Origin: Carettochelys insculpta
Taxonomy: Eukaryota > Chordata > Testudines > Carettochelyidae
Assembly (NCBI RefSeq): GCF_033958435.1
Contig: NC_134144.1
Span: 10,038,010-10,102,009, forward strand
Reading direction: 5' to 3'
Length of the DNA stretch: 64,000 bases
Shown: positions 35,835-49,180 of the stretch, piece after piece
Layout of the letters: the number at the start of each line of letters is the position of its first letter
Numbering within the stretch: the first letter of the stretch is position 1
Made by a program: the position numbers and the translations under genes
The notes under the pieces: generated by a model
Database searches by the model: none
The model's input: only the letters and a program-made list of their open reading frames with translations
What the model was told of the DNA's origin: nothing

Positions 35835-36258
35835 AGGGTGTATCTACGCAGCAAAGTTATTTTGCAATAATGGCTGCTCTTCCAAAATAACTTTGCAAGT
35901 GTCTACACAGCAAAACCACTATTCTGAAGTTATTTTGAAATAGCAGATGGCCTATTTCAGATTATGTAAACCTCATTCTATGAGGAATGGTGCTTATTCT
36001 GAAATAGATATTTCGGAATAGAGTTTGTATGGCCAGGGAATAGCACTTATTCCAAAATAACACTGCTGTGTAGACATAGCCTCAGTGTTTCCAGAGGCTC
36101 TAATCCGAAATAGGCTCTATTGTGTGTGGATGTGCTATTTTGAAATAAGTTTTGCTTATTCTGGGGCTTCCCTGGGATGTGTTATTCTTGAATAGCTTAT
36201 TTCAGAGTAATACGTCCAGAATAAGCTATTCTGGAGTAACTCGGTAGTGTAGACACCC
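35835..36258. mobile_element. TTTCGAAATAG-type element pair
   Basis: Begins gggtgtatctacgcagc and ends gtagtgtagacacccc. Many inverted ttattctgaaata words occur inside, and an internal gtgtagacatagcctc at about 36070 suggests two elements joined or nested. Non-coding. Confidence 0.6.
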
Positions 36259-36574
36259 CCCGCCCCCGGTGACTTTGGAATGGGTTCAGAATGGACAGCA
36301 GCAGTTGGGAGCCTGCCATAGGTTTGAAGAGTTGGAGTGACTGTAAGTCACTGGTACTTGCAGGCTCTGCAGCCAGACGCAGGACAAAAGCGTGCATGTG
36401 GGCACCTTGAGTGGGGTGTGTGTATTGTGTGACCAGCTGGAAGTCAGGCCTGGTGGGTGGCTATCACAAAGGCCTGGGTGCTGGGGTTAAGTGCAGCTTG
36501 ATATGGAGAGTGGGGCTGGCTGGCCAGAGGTGGGGCAAAAGGCTGGCAGGTTGAGGCAGCAATAATTTCACTGA

Positions 36575-36721
<147 letters not shown>

Positions 36722-37526
36722 TAATGCAGCCTCTTCAATACAGGGTTCAAGCAAAAGGAACGATGGAGAAAGACAGCACGTGGCCAGCCCCCAGGGAGCC
36801 AAGCCTCTGGCTTGCTTTTGCCCTTTTGCTGGTCTCTTCCGAACTACTCAGCAGGATTGCCAGGCTTGGTGGGGAGGGAGGGGCCAGGGGATAGGGCGGG
36901 AAAAGAAGTTTGTCCCCCAGCAGTGGGGCTGGGACCTGCAACTCGTTTTTGCACCGGTTTTTGTGACAGATGCCTAAAGCAAAAGCAGTGACTCAGGCTC
37001 AGCCTGCAGGCCCCGTGACGGCAATGGAAGTTTTGCTCAGACCGGAGCAGGATTTTGCCCAATCCACAGCTTTGTTGTTCAGCAAAATCTTGCTTTAATA
37101 TCCAGAAGCCGTATCCAACCCACGAGCCACACCAACATCTTGGTTTTTCCTCTCTGTGATCCCCTGTGACTTGGGCAGCTGCAAAAGGCTGAATTTCCAG
37201 CTGCCTTTCCTCCCTTACAGAACTATAGTTTGACTTTTCCTCTTGGCTTCCCTGGAAAAGAAGCCACCAGAGGGCTGTCAAATCTCTCAGACCTGGGGTG
37301 GGAGGAGGTCAACACAGCCTAAGAGGGTGAGTGTGGAGCATTTGCAGGGAATAGCAAAGGTACCTAAGATCTAGAATTAACTTGAAGAGGGGCTGACAGC
37401 TGATGTCTCTCTTTTGCACAGTAAATCTATCATTGATCCATTGTTTTGGTTAACTGAGCCCTTTGTTTGCCTCTCTTCCCGTGCGCAGTTGGAAGGACAG
37501 TTCCTGGGGAAACAAAGGGCAACATT

Positions 37527-37980
37527 TTCAAAGGTGCCTGAGTAATTTAAGCACTTGTGAAACTTTTACCACAAGGTTTTTGGGTGAAATCAAGAAGCCA
37601 TGACCAGTCACACTGATGGAAAATCTAAGCCCCTTGTCTCTAACTCACACGCTTGATGGCCTCTATTTTATGTGATGCTGTAGCTTTGATATTTTGTCAT
37701 CTGCCTTTTTAAGAGCCTGAGTCCAGGGATGGGTCACCCAAAGCCAAGTTTTCCAAAGCACGCCCCCTCCAACAGCTCTCGCTTGGGCACCTAGCAATGA
37801 GTTGGCTGTTTGCCGAGAGAGAACTCTGCCTGGTCAGCAGCTGTCACCCAGAACGATGGGAGCTGCTGGTGGCTGAGTCCTCTTGAAAGTGTGGCCTCTT
37901 TGTTTAGGAGCCTGAATGGAAGCCGAGCTCTTTGGAGAGTTTCGTCCCAATTGCAGTTGCTGAGCATTTTTGAAAACCTG
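37527..37980. repeat. Decayed unclassified amniote repeat
   Basis: Contains attttcaaaggtgcctgag, ggagcctgaatggaagc and gctgagcatttttgaaaacc, phrases found in several places here (42370-42500, 43180-43265, 47075-47240). The class is unknown to me. Confidence 0.35.
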
Positions 37981-37990
37981 GCTCTTTAAG

Positions 37991-38014
37991 TCTGTCTATC
38001 TGTCTGTCTGTCTA
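37991..38014. repeat. (TCTG)n tract
   Basis: Five to six units of tctg/tcta. Confidence 0.75.
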
Positions 38015-38529
38015 TAATCTAGGTGGCACAAGAGAGGAACTACCCAAGTAATTACATTGGACAGTACTGACCTTATCAGATAAAACCCCATCCTGCCCCC
38101 AGACGAGGCTGGCAGTGCCCATGGTGCAAGCTGGATGCAGTGTAGACATAATCAAATAATGTACTTGCATCTGAACATGTTATCCAGTTAATCCTATTTA
38201 TATATAATTTAAGAGGCTTAAGAAAATTACCCATCTTTTTAATGCAGCACTGAGGTTCTCTGTTGTGATAAGAAAAAGGTTTATAATACAATATAGAGTA
38301 TATAAAGCCTCTGGACACACCAGACTGGCCAAAAACATGCATAGAAAAAAGATATATAGAGGATAAACAGAGGACGTAGTCTTTGAAGGGAAGGAAATTT
38401 GATCATTTGCACATCCTGTCTTTCCAAGATCCTCATCCTCCTCTCTCCCTCCCACCCCCTAACCACGGGCTTTTTCTGTCTTTTATCCATGGATTATCTT
38501 TTGTTTGCTCAGAACGGTAAAGGATGAAC

Positions 38530-39183
38530 CAGGGATTGGCAACCAAAATAGCAAGGAGAGCCATTTTTTTTCAAATTCTGTAGAAAACTCAGTAATTCAA
38601 GAGCCGCAGTGCATGTGAATGCGAGACAGTCCTTAATAAATGACATCAAACCGTACTTTTTGTAACCCCTATGTTAAGAACAGCACACACACAATGACTT
38701 GTCATGCAATACATGTTTAATGCAGGACGTTCACAAACTTTTTACATATTCTATTTCTTCACACTTCACAAGAGTGTTTGTACCGCTGTCTTCCCGACTT
38801 TCACCCCAAACTTATTCCAGTTAGGCCAGTTTTACTTCGCGTTTAATTTCAGTTTTCTTTTTTCAGATATATGTTGCCCTTCACAGCAGGAATGCTGCTA
38901 GCTTCCTTTGCCTTTTCAAATCTAGACTCTATTAGGAACATGATCAAAACACAGATATGATATCATATCCCACAATGCACTGCCCATATTAAAGTGGGAG
39001 TTATCCAATGTTTCAAGATCACGTATCATCTGCTATTTAGATATGAGTTGTTCATTTTAGACATTCACCATTTATTAAATAATCAGTAGGGGTTTTTTCA
39101 CTTTGTAATTATAGCATTGGGAGCCACAAAGAAGCCCTTAAAGAGCTGCATGCGGCTCTGGAGCCGCAGATTGCCAGCCCCTG
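38530..39183. mobile_element. 654-bp non-autonomous hAT element
   Basis: The left end is cagggattggcaacc and the right end, inverted, is caggggctggcaatc, with gagagcca/tggctctc subterminal words. The flanking octamers ggatgaac (38522-38529) and ggataaac (39184-39191) differ by one base, a clear 8-bp target duplication. No transposase frame remains. Confidence 0.85.
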
Positions 39184-40802
39184 GGATAAACCAAGCACGG
39201 ACCCTTTGGAGTCTTGCCTTTTATAAGCATCTCTGTGAATGAGGAGAACATTGGTGCTTGGAGTTCTTTATTTCTACTGTCAGAGGCTGCTTTCTGCTCA
39301 TCTTTGCTTTTTTTAAGAGCCAACCAACCTCCCTGCCCCCTCAATAAACTTAACCTTCCCCACTTCAGTTTCTGTAGCAAATAGACCAGGTTGTGAGCAT
39401 CCAGATCCAGGGAGATCTCACGACTCCTTGCTAATGCCACCAGCACCCTTAGCCATTTCTGACATCTCAAGCTGGGAGGATAATACCTGTCTTTTTAACC
39501 GAGTGTTCTTCTGTCGCAGCCACTGTCACAATCTCTATTTACTGTTTTAGTCAATGACATGTTGGTTCCTTTTAAATTCTGCCCATTTGGCCAAATCTGT
39601 GGACAGATGAAAAACACTGGCCAGTTGAAACTGATCATATGTGGTACAAGATGGCCATCTATTCCCCAGCATCCTTTCACTAGCTCTAGTGAGGGGAGCT
39701 CAGAAACTCAGTGACCTGGAAGTCGTTCAGTCTGACACTGCCTTTGCTTTGTGGGGTCTGCTTTGACTTCACACTGTTTCATTTCTCTTCTTCTTTCCTT
39801 CTTCCTAAGTGTGCTCACTGTCCTCTCCTGCAGGCTGCATACAGGCACGCCCTGAAGTGTATGTTCAAGAAAGCACTGAAGCCGGAGTGCCCAGTTGAAC
39901 AGGTGCTTTCCTGAATTGCACAGTCTGATAAGGAGAATCTCATTTCTCCATCTCTAAGCTGCTTCCTTTCACATTTCTTTTTTCACCCTCCTCTAATGAC
40001 ACAAGGGGCTTCTGTAAACATCCTTGTTTTCTGCGCTGTAGGTAGCCTTTAGGTCTGCCTTTCCTCAGCACTGATGTGGGGAAGACCAGCTGCACAGCAG
40101 TTTTTAGAAAGGAAGACAAGTAACTTTGGCAATCAGAGTAGGAAATTGGGGATCCCAGGAGCAGTGGGGGGAGCATTTACATACATGATCTATCAACAAG
40201 GCCCTAGAAAATCCCAGCTTCGGGGATGTGGGTATACACAGCTAGCTTTTTGGATGGCAACCTGATATTCCTGCTGTCAGCCTGGAGGATAATTTTAAAG
40301 ACAACGCACATAGGAAGAGCGTGTGCATGTGTGTGTATGGGTGTGGGGACGGGAAACAGGAAGCTAGAAATCTCTCTCCCCAAGAGTGCATGTGCTCATG
40401 AAAGGGGATTAAGAGCTGAACCTCCTTCTGCGAAAACAGGATCCTTTCGAATGAAGCATTTTGTTTTGCCCCCCATGCCTTACAGGACACAGATTGCATT
40501 GTTAGTTTTAGTTGGCAAACTACCACTGGCTGGAGGAGGAGCAGCCAATGTACAGAGAGTGAGGTACGCTCTGGAGGCGGCGGAGGAGAAAGCAGAGGGA
40601 AAGGACGTGGCACAGGAGAGAAGACTGCCCAGTGTGCCTGAGGCACCATCAATGTGTCGGTTGTTAGTATGCCCGAAGAATTAGTTGAGAAGCTTTTCAG
40701 AACCATGGTTGACTTGACATACCCTAAGCCAGAACACCCAGGCCACAATTGTCAAGTATGTTCAACTGGGGAAAATGTGGAGTAGAACGCTCCAACTTTG
40801 TC

Positions 40803-41153
40803 ATAGAAACAAAGAAAATTAGGGCTGGAAGAGACCTCAGGAGGTCATCTGGTCTAGTCTCCTGCTCAATGCAAGACCAACCCCACCTAAATCAGTCCAG
40901 CCAGGGCTTTGTCGAGCCCCACCTTAAAAACACCTAAGAATGGAGATTCCACCACCACCTTAGTCAACCCATTCCAGTGCTTCACCTCCTGCCTAATGAA
41001 ACAGATTTTCCTAATATCCTCTGCAACTTGAGACCATTGCTCCTTGTTCTGTCATCTGCCACCACTGAGAATAGCCTGTTTCCGACCCTTTTGGGACTCC
41101 CCTTCGAGTAGTTGAAAGCTGCTATCAAATCCTCCTCAATCTTGTCTGGTTCC
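40803..41153 (-). mobile_element. CR1 LINE 3' fragment
   Basis: Inverted CR1 3' end (tcatagaaa, gggctggaagagacctcagg, aggtcatctggtctag) followed by ORF2 C-terminal remnants. On the - strand LIREPDKIEEDLIAAFNYSK-type sequence is seen with frameshifts. Confidence 0.85.
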
Positions 41154-42369
41154 CTAATTAACAGTAACAAATCTTACCATGTCAGTCATTCAGCAGACTT
41201 TTGATCAGCATCCGCTGGTTATTAGCAGGCACCCGAGAAGCGCAGCATGGGCCAGTAGTCATCTTGTGGCTGGTCATAATCTAAAATGAAAAAGCTGGTG
41301 CCTGGTTTTGGCTTCCATCATATCCATAGCATGCTGTTTTCTCAGTTATCCCCATGAGAGGGATAGTTGTTCTAGGTCATATTTGGTATGCTGCAGCCTG
41401 GCCCACGGGGGTGGGGGGGCGTTATCCCTGGGCCCATTTGAAACACTGCAGAGCGTTGTGATGCCATTCTGTATGTGGCTCTGAGGGGTGGGAAGCTGGG
41501 GCCCCTCCCACCTTGTGGGCACCTCTGGCTGCAGCTGGACAATACCGGGTCTGGTGAGAAGCCCACGGCCTGTTGTAAAATTTTCCTCTCTCTCTCCAGG
41601 TTTACTGCACACATACTTCACCGTGGAACTAAAGGAATGCTGGATTCCAGCATCATTCCATTCTGAACCTGTTCTTTTAATATTTTTTCCTACTCTGTTT
41701 TGTAAACACACACAGACGAGATCCTCAGCTTGTATGAATCAACACAGCATCCCTCGTTACACTGGAGCTGTACTGATTTGCGCCAGCTGAAGATCTGGCT
41801 CCATACGGGAAGGGGGGTCTTACAAATATTCATCATATTTGCTCACTCCCACATTAAAGTAGTGCTAGGCACACCTAGACTCAGAGAATAATGGCAAAAG
41901 GGCAGGCTCTGTGCACTGCCAAGCCTTTCTCCTCTGATTTTGATTATTCTTTCTTTGCTTTGTGCTCATGGTGCATATGGGACCCATTAATCTGGATGTT
42001 TTTCTTTCAACGTTTTTAAAAAAACAATCTCTGACTCTTCTTACCTGCTTCTTATTGGGAAAGGCAAACAATTCAACTACTAATCATCATTTATTCAGCA
42101 TAAATCTGTGCGCAGTCTAACAACATGCTTTTCCTTTTTTTTTTAAATAAAAGGTGTGTCCCATTGTTTATTTGTAAAGTAGCTTTGTACGGCAGGGGAT
42201 GAAGTTTCAAAGCATCAAAGACACGTTAATTCTGGAAGTGGCCTGTACGTGGGGCTAAGATCATGAAGAGCTGGGAGTTCTGGCAACAAGCAACCAATGT
42301 GATTTGTGGTGGATTCTTTTTATTATTGCTAACTATACCTAAGCAAGTGTCTCACAGGGTAGGGTGACA

Positions 42370-42500
42370 AGAGTGAAGGCCGGGATTTTCAAAGGTTCTG
42401 AGCAGTTTTGGGCACTTCAGGTTTTGAATTCCCAACCGGCCACATCTTAAAGGGGCTTCATTTTTCAGAAGATAGGGAAGCAGTCCTCTTTAAAATGAAT
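42370..42500. repeat. Decayed unclassified amniote repeat
   Basis: Contains gggattttcaaaggttctgagc and ccacatcttaaaggggcttc, same type as 37527-37980. Confidence 0.35.
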
Positions 42501-42934
42501 CACTTCTGCAAATCTTGGCCTATGGCTGCTTTGTATAATGTGCCATTTAGGGGGCCTGTGTGAAATGAGCTGTGGCGCTCATTCCAGTTCCTTGTAGGTT
42601 CATATCACATTTGCCACTAGTGGTCTCTCTTCATTGGAAATTGTATCAGAAGGGTCAAATGGCCATGAAGAAAAAGCTGCCCATTGTTTTCAAAAGTTCT
42701 GTCACAATGAATACACTTTGGTGGAGCAAAGTGTTGTGTTAATGTTGCGATTGGAGAGAAGTTTTCATCCTCTAGGGCTCTAATTGTAAGAAACGTTCAT
42801 CAGCACTAACATGCATCTATATTTGTACCAGTGCCAACAAAACTCCAGTTCCAACAAGTTTTGTTGACCCAGAGTGGAATAAAAATAAGATGGCCTTGGT
42901 GATAAAACCTAGAACTGGGAATCCCAAGACCCAG

Positions 42935-43095
42935 ATTCTGTAGTGTGATTTGACAAATTTCTTGTGGGAACTCGAGCAAATTCCATATCTCAATGTGCCT
43001 CAGTGTCCTCAAGGGGATGAAACCTGGCTTCCTCTCAGGAATGTTATGAGACTAAACTTCATCAGTATTAGCAGAGCACTCCTTGTAAACAGAAG
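42935..43095 (+). repeat. Weak MIR-like fragment
   Basis: The order gatttgacaaatttc, catatctcaatgtgcctcag and aatgttatgagac recalls a MIR core, strongly diverged. Confidence 0.3.
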
Positions 43096-43298
43096 GGTTT
43101 ATGGGCCAGATTTTCAGCAAAGCTCTGCTTCCATTCATACACCAAAATGAGTCACTCAACCCTCATATCTGGACTCTTATTTTGATACCCAAGTGTCAGT
43201 GCTGAGGTCTTTTGTATATCTGGCCATACTTAGGAGTGCTGAGCACTTGAGAAATCTGATCGTACCTACATAATATGTAAAATTTAATTTTATTACTA

Positions 43299-43622
43299 CA
43301 GGTTGAACCTCTCTGGTCCAGAACCCTCAGGACCTGATTGGTGCTGAACAAGAGAATTTGCCAGACCCCGGGAGAGCAATATTATCTAGCACATTACTAA
43401 CACTTCCACTCCTTACTGGGCTCTTAGAATACATTAGGAATAAATTATACCTAATAACAGCACAGAACACTGAGAGCCAGGACTGGTGGCTGTAAACAAA
43501 TTTTATGGAACTGCAGGAAGCTTGGCTACACCCATGATAAGTGTTCATCTGGCTAACTAAAATCATGTTGGATTACGGATGTTGCCAGACCAGAGAGTTC
43601 TGGATTAGAGAGGTTCAGCCGG
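43299..43622 (+). mobile_element. Tigger-like MITE, copy 4
   Basis: TA flanks; caggttgaacctctctgg at left and ggattagagaggttcagccgg at right. It lies about 300 bp before the exon 4 acceptor. Confidence 0.85.
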
Positions 43623-43914
43623 TACAACTACTTGGTTAATGAGTTATCTTGCCCATTCACCAGTTTCTAATTGTAGAACTCTGGTTTGGTTGGGGTGAGG
43701 GGAGAATAGCCTGGTAATGGCTGAGCCAACATAGCTGTTTATTTTGAATGGTGGAAGAGAAGTTATCTTGGCTTTGTGGCCACATATGGCATGGTCCAAA
43801 GAGCTGCTGTAAATGTGTGAACATTGTTCTTGTACAGGATGGTAGAGGAGCAGATGGTCCTTTTTGCTAAAACTCTTTTTTTTTTGGTGTTTTTTTTTTT
43901 GGTTTTTTTTGCAG

Positions 43915-43966
43915 ATGTTTTTCCAGGTCTGACCATCTTGCCCTCCACATGAAGAGACACATATGA
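43915..43966 (+). CDS. KLF7: KLF7 coding exon 4 (end of zinc finger 3)
   Basis: The first base completes the split Arg codon, then CFSRSDHLALHMKRHI and TGA (43964-43966). Finger 3 is completed by H259 and H263 (C-x2-C-x12-H-x3-H) with RSDHLAL contacts. The protein ends right after the last His plus Ile, as in KLF7; KLF6 ends in Leu. The acceptor is a very long T tract followed by gcag. The coding part is only 52 nt of an exon more than 8 kb long. Confidence 0.97.
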
Positions 43967-45195
43967 ATACCTAAAATCAGTCAGCTTGGTATTGATGAGC
44001 GTTGAGCTAAAAGATGTGACACGAAGGGTGGAACTCAGTTGCAAGCTGCTGCCTTGCAGAAGAAGAGAACATCATCTGTAAACCTCTGTACACAGACCAC
44101 CACACACTCACACTGTCATGCACCCAATTGTACTTAAATACATATGTCTCTTCTTTATGCCTTGCCCCAGCTGGATGCAAGAAGATGCAGGAGAGGAAAC
44201 GGGGTGGAGGTGAAGTGAGTAAGATAGAATAATTGCTTACAGTGCTTCATTGCTCTTGGATTTGTTTCCTGCTACTGCCAGTGGAAATCAAAGTAAAACG
44301 GAAGTGACTTCTCTGCAAGTGGACAGCAAGTAGGAGGGGCTTATTTAACTTGCTTCTCAATGCAACTCCGTAGAAGAATATGTCGTCTTGAAGTTGCCTA
44401 TTTGTAGCACTAACTTTTCTTTTTTAATGGATAGCGTGGGGGAATAATGACCTAGAAAACCAAATCCCAGTTTGGTAGCCAAAATTAACCTCTTGGTTCC
44501 TTTTTTTTCTTTATCTGAGAGTTCCTAATGCTCAACACATCAAACTTCTCTAACACTGATCTATCCTGGTTTTGGTTCTTCCTAGAACTGAGCTATTAAG
44601 ATCCTTTTAAGTCAATACCAATGGCCTTAATGGCAGTTGACTGTGGAGTAACACCTGTGACACATACATCATCTGTTTGGCCTGAGTTTATGTAGACTTC
44701 ATGATGGACAATATTTTTGTTTGGGATTTTTTATATTACTATTTTTCTGGCTATTGCACGCCATATGCACTGGTAGGCACTATGGAAGCAGCAGACATGA
44801 CTGTTAAGCAGCCAAACAGACTCCCTAAGAACACCATGCTATATCTCCATAGCCATCATCTTATTTCTATAGCTGGGACTTCTTGTTTGTCTGATGAAAA
44901 CTTGAAAAGCTCATGTGGTAGCTTAGACATTTTATCTTTTCTCCATGAACAAGTGATCTTCAGAACTCATGTTCTTCACCTGCTTACCTGTCTTGGACTG
45001 GCCAATCAGCCATGACTACAGCTTTCTTTCAGCACCACGTAAGCATGTTGGCTACAACCCACAGTGATTGACAAATTGTGTTGCGTGTTCTTGTTGTTCT
45101 ATTGACCAATTTAAAACATTGACTTTTATTTGTCAAAAGAACACTTACTTGCAAACATTTAATTTTAAAACCCAACTTTTGGTTAAGCATCTTAC

Positions 45196-45224
45196 AAAAA
45201 ATAAATAAATAAATAAATAAAAAA
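45196..45224. repeat. (TAAA)n microsatellite in 3' UTR
   Basis: Six units of taaa; creates overlapping AATAAA words that are unlikely to be real poly(A) signals. Confidence 0.85.
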
Positions 45225-48200
45225 GCCAAAAATACTCCTCTAGTACCGCAGTGGGAAAGTGGGAACCTCTTCCAAATAAAGTGGCTTCATTCTGCATTAA
45301 TCTTTTAAAGGAAAGATCCTGGTCCTCCTTTCCCATTCACCAAGGTGATTGTATAGGCCATTCCTATTAAAATTGTAAGAATATTTAAAGGGTGAATGAA
45401 GGGTTGGCTTTTATGCAGAGCACTGAAGATTTTCCATGTCTAGATTGATCTAAAGTATTGGTAGCATAGGTCCAATTTGACCTCCAGTCTATACCATCAA
45501 GGATCAATGGAGTCCTTCCACTCACCTTGAATCCTGTAGATAACTTGACCATTTTGGCTCAAAGTGAACTAAATTTCCTGTAAAAAAAACATAATATATA
45601 TATAAATACAACTTGCATTTATAGCAAGTTAGCACTGGCCCTAACTCCAAAGACTGCCTTTAGGACCATATAAAATGGCCTATGCAAGCAGGTGGGGCGG
45701 TCATTAGGACAGATTGTGTATTTTGTATATTCTGGGACCCTCCCTGTACGACAAATCTAGAAGTGAAACAAAATGATTTGTGGTCCACAAATGGTTGCTG
45801 CTCTTTTATACTGTACTAGCCAACTGCCCTCTTTTGACTGTTTTGACTCATTGACTGTTAAATATTTCCCTTTTGGGATGCAAAACTGAACTCTTAAGGA
45901 AAATCCATAGCTGTGAATGTAAGGGCAGCCGCTGGAGTCATAGGCCCTTACCTTTTCAGCTTTCGTGTAACCTTTGTTCCAGTCAGAGATTGAACCTACC
46001 TGAAAGATGCTTATTTTGCTCATAGTTTGTTACAATGACTGTCAGTTGGACACTTTGGGGGAAAGAGGAATATGATATCTGGCCCATATGGCATGCGATA
46101 CGGACCAAAATCTGACCATCTTTTGGGGGGGGGCAATAATGTAACAGTGGAGAAAAATTGAGTTTTAGTCCAAAGATTTAAAACTAACTATACTATTAAA
46201 AATAATTTACTGGAGCACTGCTTGCTGACAATCTCATAGTTCTCTACTTCTGTATATGAATACATCTTATGGCAATTCCATCCAGGAGTTCAACTGGGTT
46301 CTGAGGGCCTTCAACCCAACTTGTGTTTGAATCTGTGGGACATCTGACCAGGATGCCTCATGGGAGTTCGAGGATAGTTGTAGCTCAGCTGCGTGAAACT
46401 GTAGAACGTCCATTCGGTGCATTAGATAAAAATACAGAAAAGCTTAAAACTTCATTCCCGTGCAATCCTACAGTATGAGCACACATGCCTGTCACTACAG
46501 GAGTCATTGGCAATGAACCTGCCTAAAAGTTCTGTTCAAAACTCTAGGGACTGCCACCTCTGTAAATGCTACTAATAGTCCAGAAGACTTTAATATTAAG
46601 GCCATTTAAGTGTAAGGCAGTATTTTAAAAATGAAGGAAAAAAATTGAAAAGAGAAAAATATGTGCTTCCTCGTGTCACTTGAGGTCTTGTTGACTTTTC
46701 ACTTGATATATAGCAAACAAGAGCCCTTTTGATAACTATCACAAGTTTCCAAAATATTTGGAAACTCCTATTTCTGCAGACAGGTGTTAAGCAAAATCCT
46801 GGATCAAAACTCCCCGGACCCACAGGAAATGGATTTAGAATCCAAATCAAGACCACAGTTTCTCAGTTGAGTCCTTTCTATAATGGGCCTCTAACTTTGA
46901 AAGAGAAATTTTGTTTTTCAGGACTATCACTGACGTTTGTCACGGACATTTGTAATCTGCGCATATTGTGTCTCAGATCGGTGCACTGTCAGTCATTTAA
47001 TAGCATTTAATTGTACTTGCTCTGGTATCATAGAGGACAATGCATAAAGTGAATTGTTTGGTCATTGTTAAGATTTTTCAAAAGTGACTAGGGATTTTGG
47101 TTGCTCAGCCTGAGACAACTTTAATTGGGTCTGATTTCCATGCATTGGTGCTCAGCACTTTGTAGAAAAAAACGGCTCCCCTTTTAAGTTGAGCACTCAA
47201 AATCTGAAGCACTTAAATTCATTAAGCACTTGTAAAGGTCTTAGCCCATGGTTTTTTTTCTGCTACATGTGCATTCACTTCATCCACCTTGTAAAGAAAC
47301 TACCTGGGACCTGTGAAAAATGGGAAAGGGCTGATCCTCTCTGTAAGGCTGCTTTGGTATGCCAGCCATGAAAGTGCTGTCACTGGGAACCAAGGTATCT
47401 AGCCATTTTACAAAAGAGCCCTAAAGGGAAGGCTTTCATGTTTCCCATCAGGATAAATCTGTGCCCTTTTGCAGAACAGAAACTATAGAAAATGACCAGA
47501 CATAGCTTCCAAGATCATTGGGAAAACTGTGTTGTGGGAACAAATTGAGAAAAGTCCCACACAAACTGATGCCTACCGACTGGTAGAAAAAGGGCATAGA
47601 GGAGGCAGACCTGGGTTGCTCTGTATCATGATGTAGCATTAGCCTGGTGAAGAGCAATCAGGATGCATTTCATACACTAGGATACTGGGGTACCTGAGTT
47701 ATTCTGGACTTTCCCTGGGGTAACAAAGCAGCACCTACACCTTAAGGGGGTTCTGCTTCAAAAAGTGTGTTAAAGTTTCATAACCTGGCTCTGTTTAGTG
47801 TCTCAGTAATTCCATAGCCATTTTTCTTGGTGAAGATGTAAAAACCAGTTGTTTCATAATTCAGCTGGACATCTGACGTGCAAGTTGGTTTCCTTCCTTC
47901 TTAAGGGTCTCCTTTGTGAGCTGCAGCCCCAGCACCTACTGTTCCCATATCAAGCATGGAGGTCCACAGTGCCATTTTTTCAGTCACTTTACAGTGTAGG
48001 CCCTCACTTCTTTTTTGTAATAGAGATAACCCCCAAAAGTATACATATAATATACAGAATGCCAGCAACTTCCAGTAGTTCGAGGGAGCGCCTAGCATAT
48101 GCTCCAGTTCACTACCCCAGAGGGGCTTTACTCCAGGGACCAGCATTCTGTCAGCTGACCTAGAGAATTACATCCCCTACTACAGAATGTTCAGAAAACA

Positions 48201-48699
48201 AAAGAGAGAGATGATTGGCTCTTACATTCCATTGATGAGCTCCTAGCTCAGTGCCAAGACTCCCAGTCTTTACGGGTGCCCAGCATTTCGCTCTGTGCGA
48301 TTGATCCTTCACACACTTAGCTTTGTGTAACAGGATACAGAGTCAGGCCACGAAGTGTCCTACAGACCTCTGTTGGTTCCCCTTTATTAAATTCCAAGGG
48401 ACTTTCCCATCAGGAGAGAGCTCTTGGAAAAGAAGAAAGTTCTGAAGTCCTGTAAGGCGGTCAGCAGCACTGGATGACGTCCGCCTGGGGCCTGGGGCTC
48501 TTGGGTTGTGTGGGGACCCGGTATGCAAGTCTTTCCCCTAGTTTGAAGCAAAACGATCACCAGTATGGCATGGAGCCTAGCAACACTATACCAGAAAGTC
48601 ATTCTGTGGTTACCTGTCACGCTTAATACACGGAGGCTACAGTTAATTCAAAATGCCCAACTTCTTATCATAGAACAGCTGTGATATTAGTTTCTCTGT

Positions 48700-49180
48700 G
48701 CGAGGGGGTTTGGTGCAGGAAGGGATTCTGACCTGCCGCAGGAGGCTGGAGTTCAGGAGAGGCTGTGAGGTGTTGGCCCTGGCCCAGAGGCACTTACCCC
48801 AGGCAGCTCAGCAGTGGTGGCACAGGAGGGCTCGGGCAGGCTGCCTACATGCTGTGGTCCCGTGGTGCTGGCTCTTCTCTGCATGCCCCTAGAGTGAAGG
48901 AGACAGCATTGCTCCTGGAAATCGGTCAAGGGGAGCTGTGGAGACAGTGTTGGGGCTGGGGAGGCAGGCAGCACACAGAGCCACTGCTGCACCCTCCCTC
49001 TCCCAGGCGCTCAGAGATGTGCCAGCAGTTGGCCGCTTCCAGGGGCTGAGAGGGGCCATGGCGTGCAGGCAGCCTGCCCGAGCCCTGCTGCGCCACTGGA
49101 CTTTTAGCAGCCGGGGAGATTGTGATTGGTTGGCAGAGGTGCCAGGATCAGCCAGTCAATTGCAATTGGGTTGGTGACCA
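48700..49180. repeat. GC-rich interspersed repeat in 3' UTR
   Basis: Much more GC-rich than the flanking UTR. Contains tttggtgcaggaaggg, gaggcacttaccccaggcag, gccgcttccaggggctgag and gattgtgattggttgg, resembling the GC-rich turtle repeat at 24945-25335 and others I recall. Unclassified; boundaries approximate. Confidence 0.5.

Noticed and set aside
36844..37281. 145-codon - strand frame just after exon 3
   Set aside because: Intronic, no domain similarity recognised, composition like the intron.
40226..40748. 152- and 168-codon frames on opposite strands in intron 3
   Set aside because: No known domain, overlap each other, no splice or promoter context; treated as chance.
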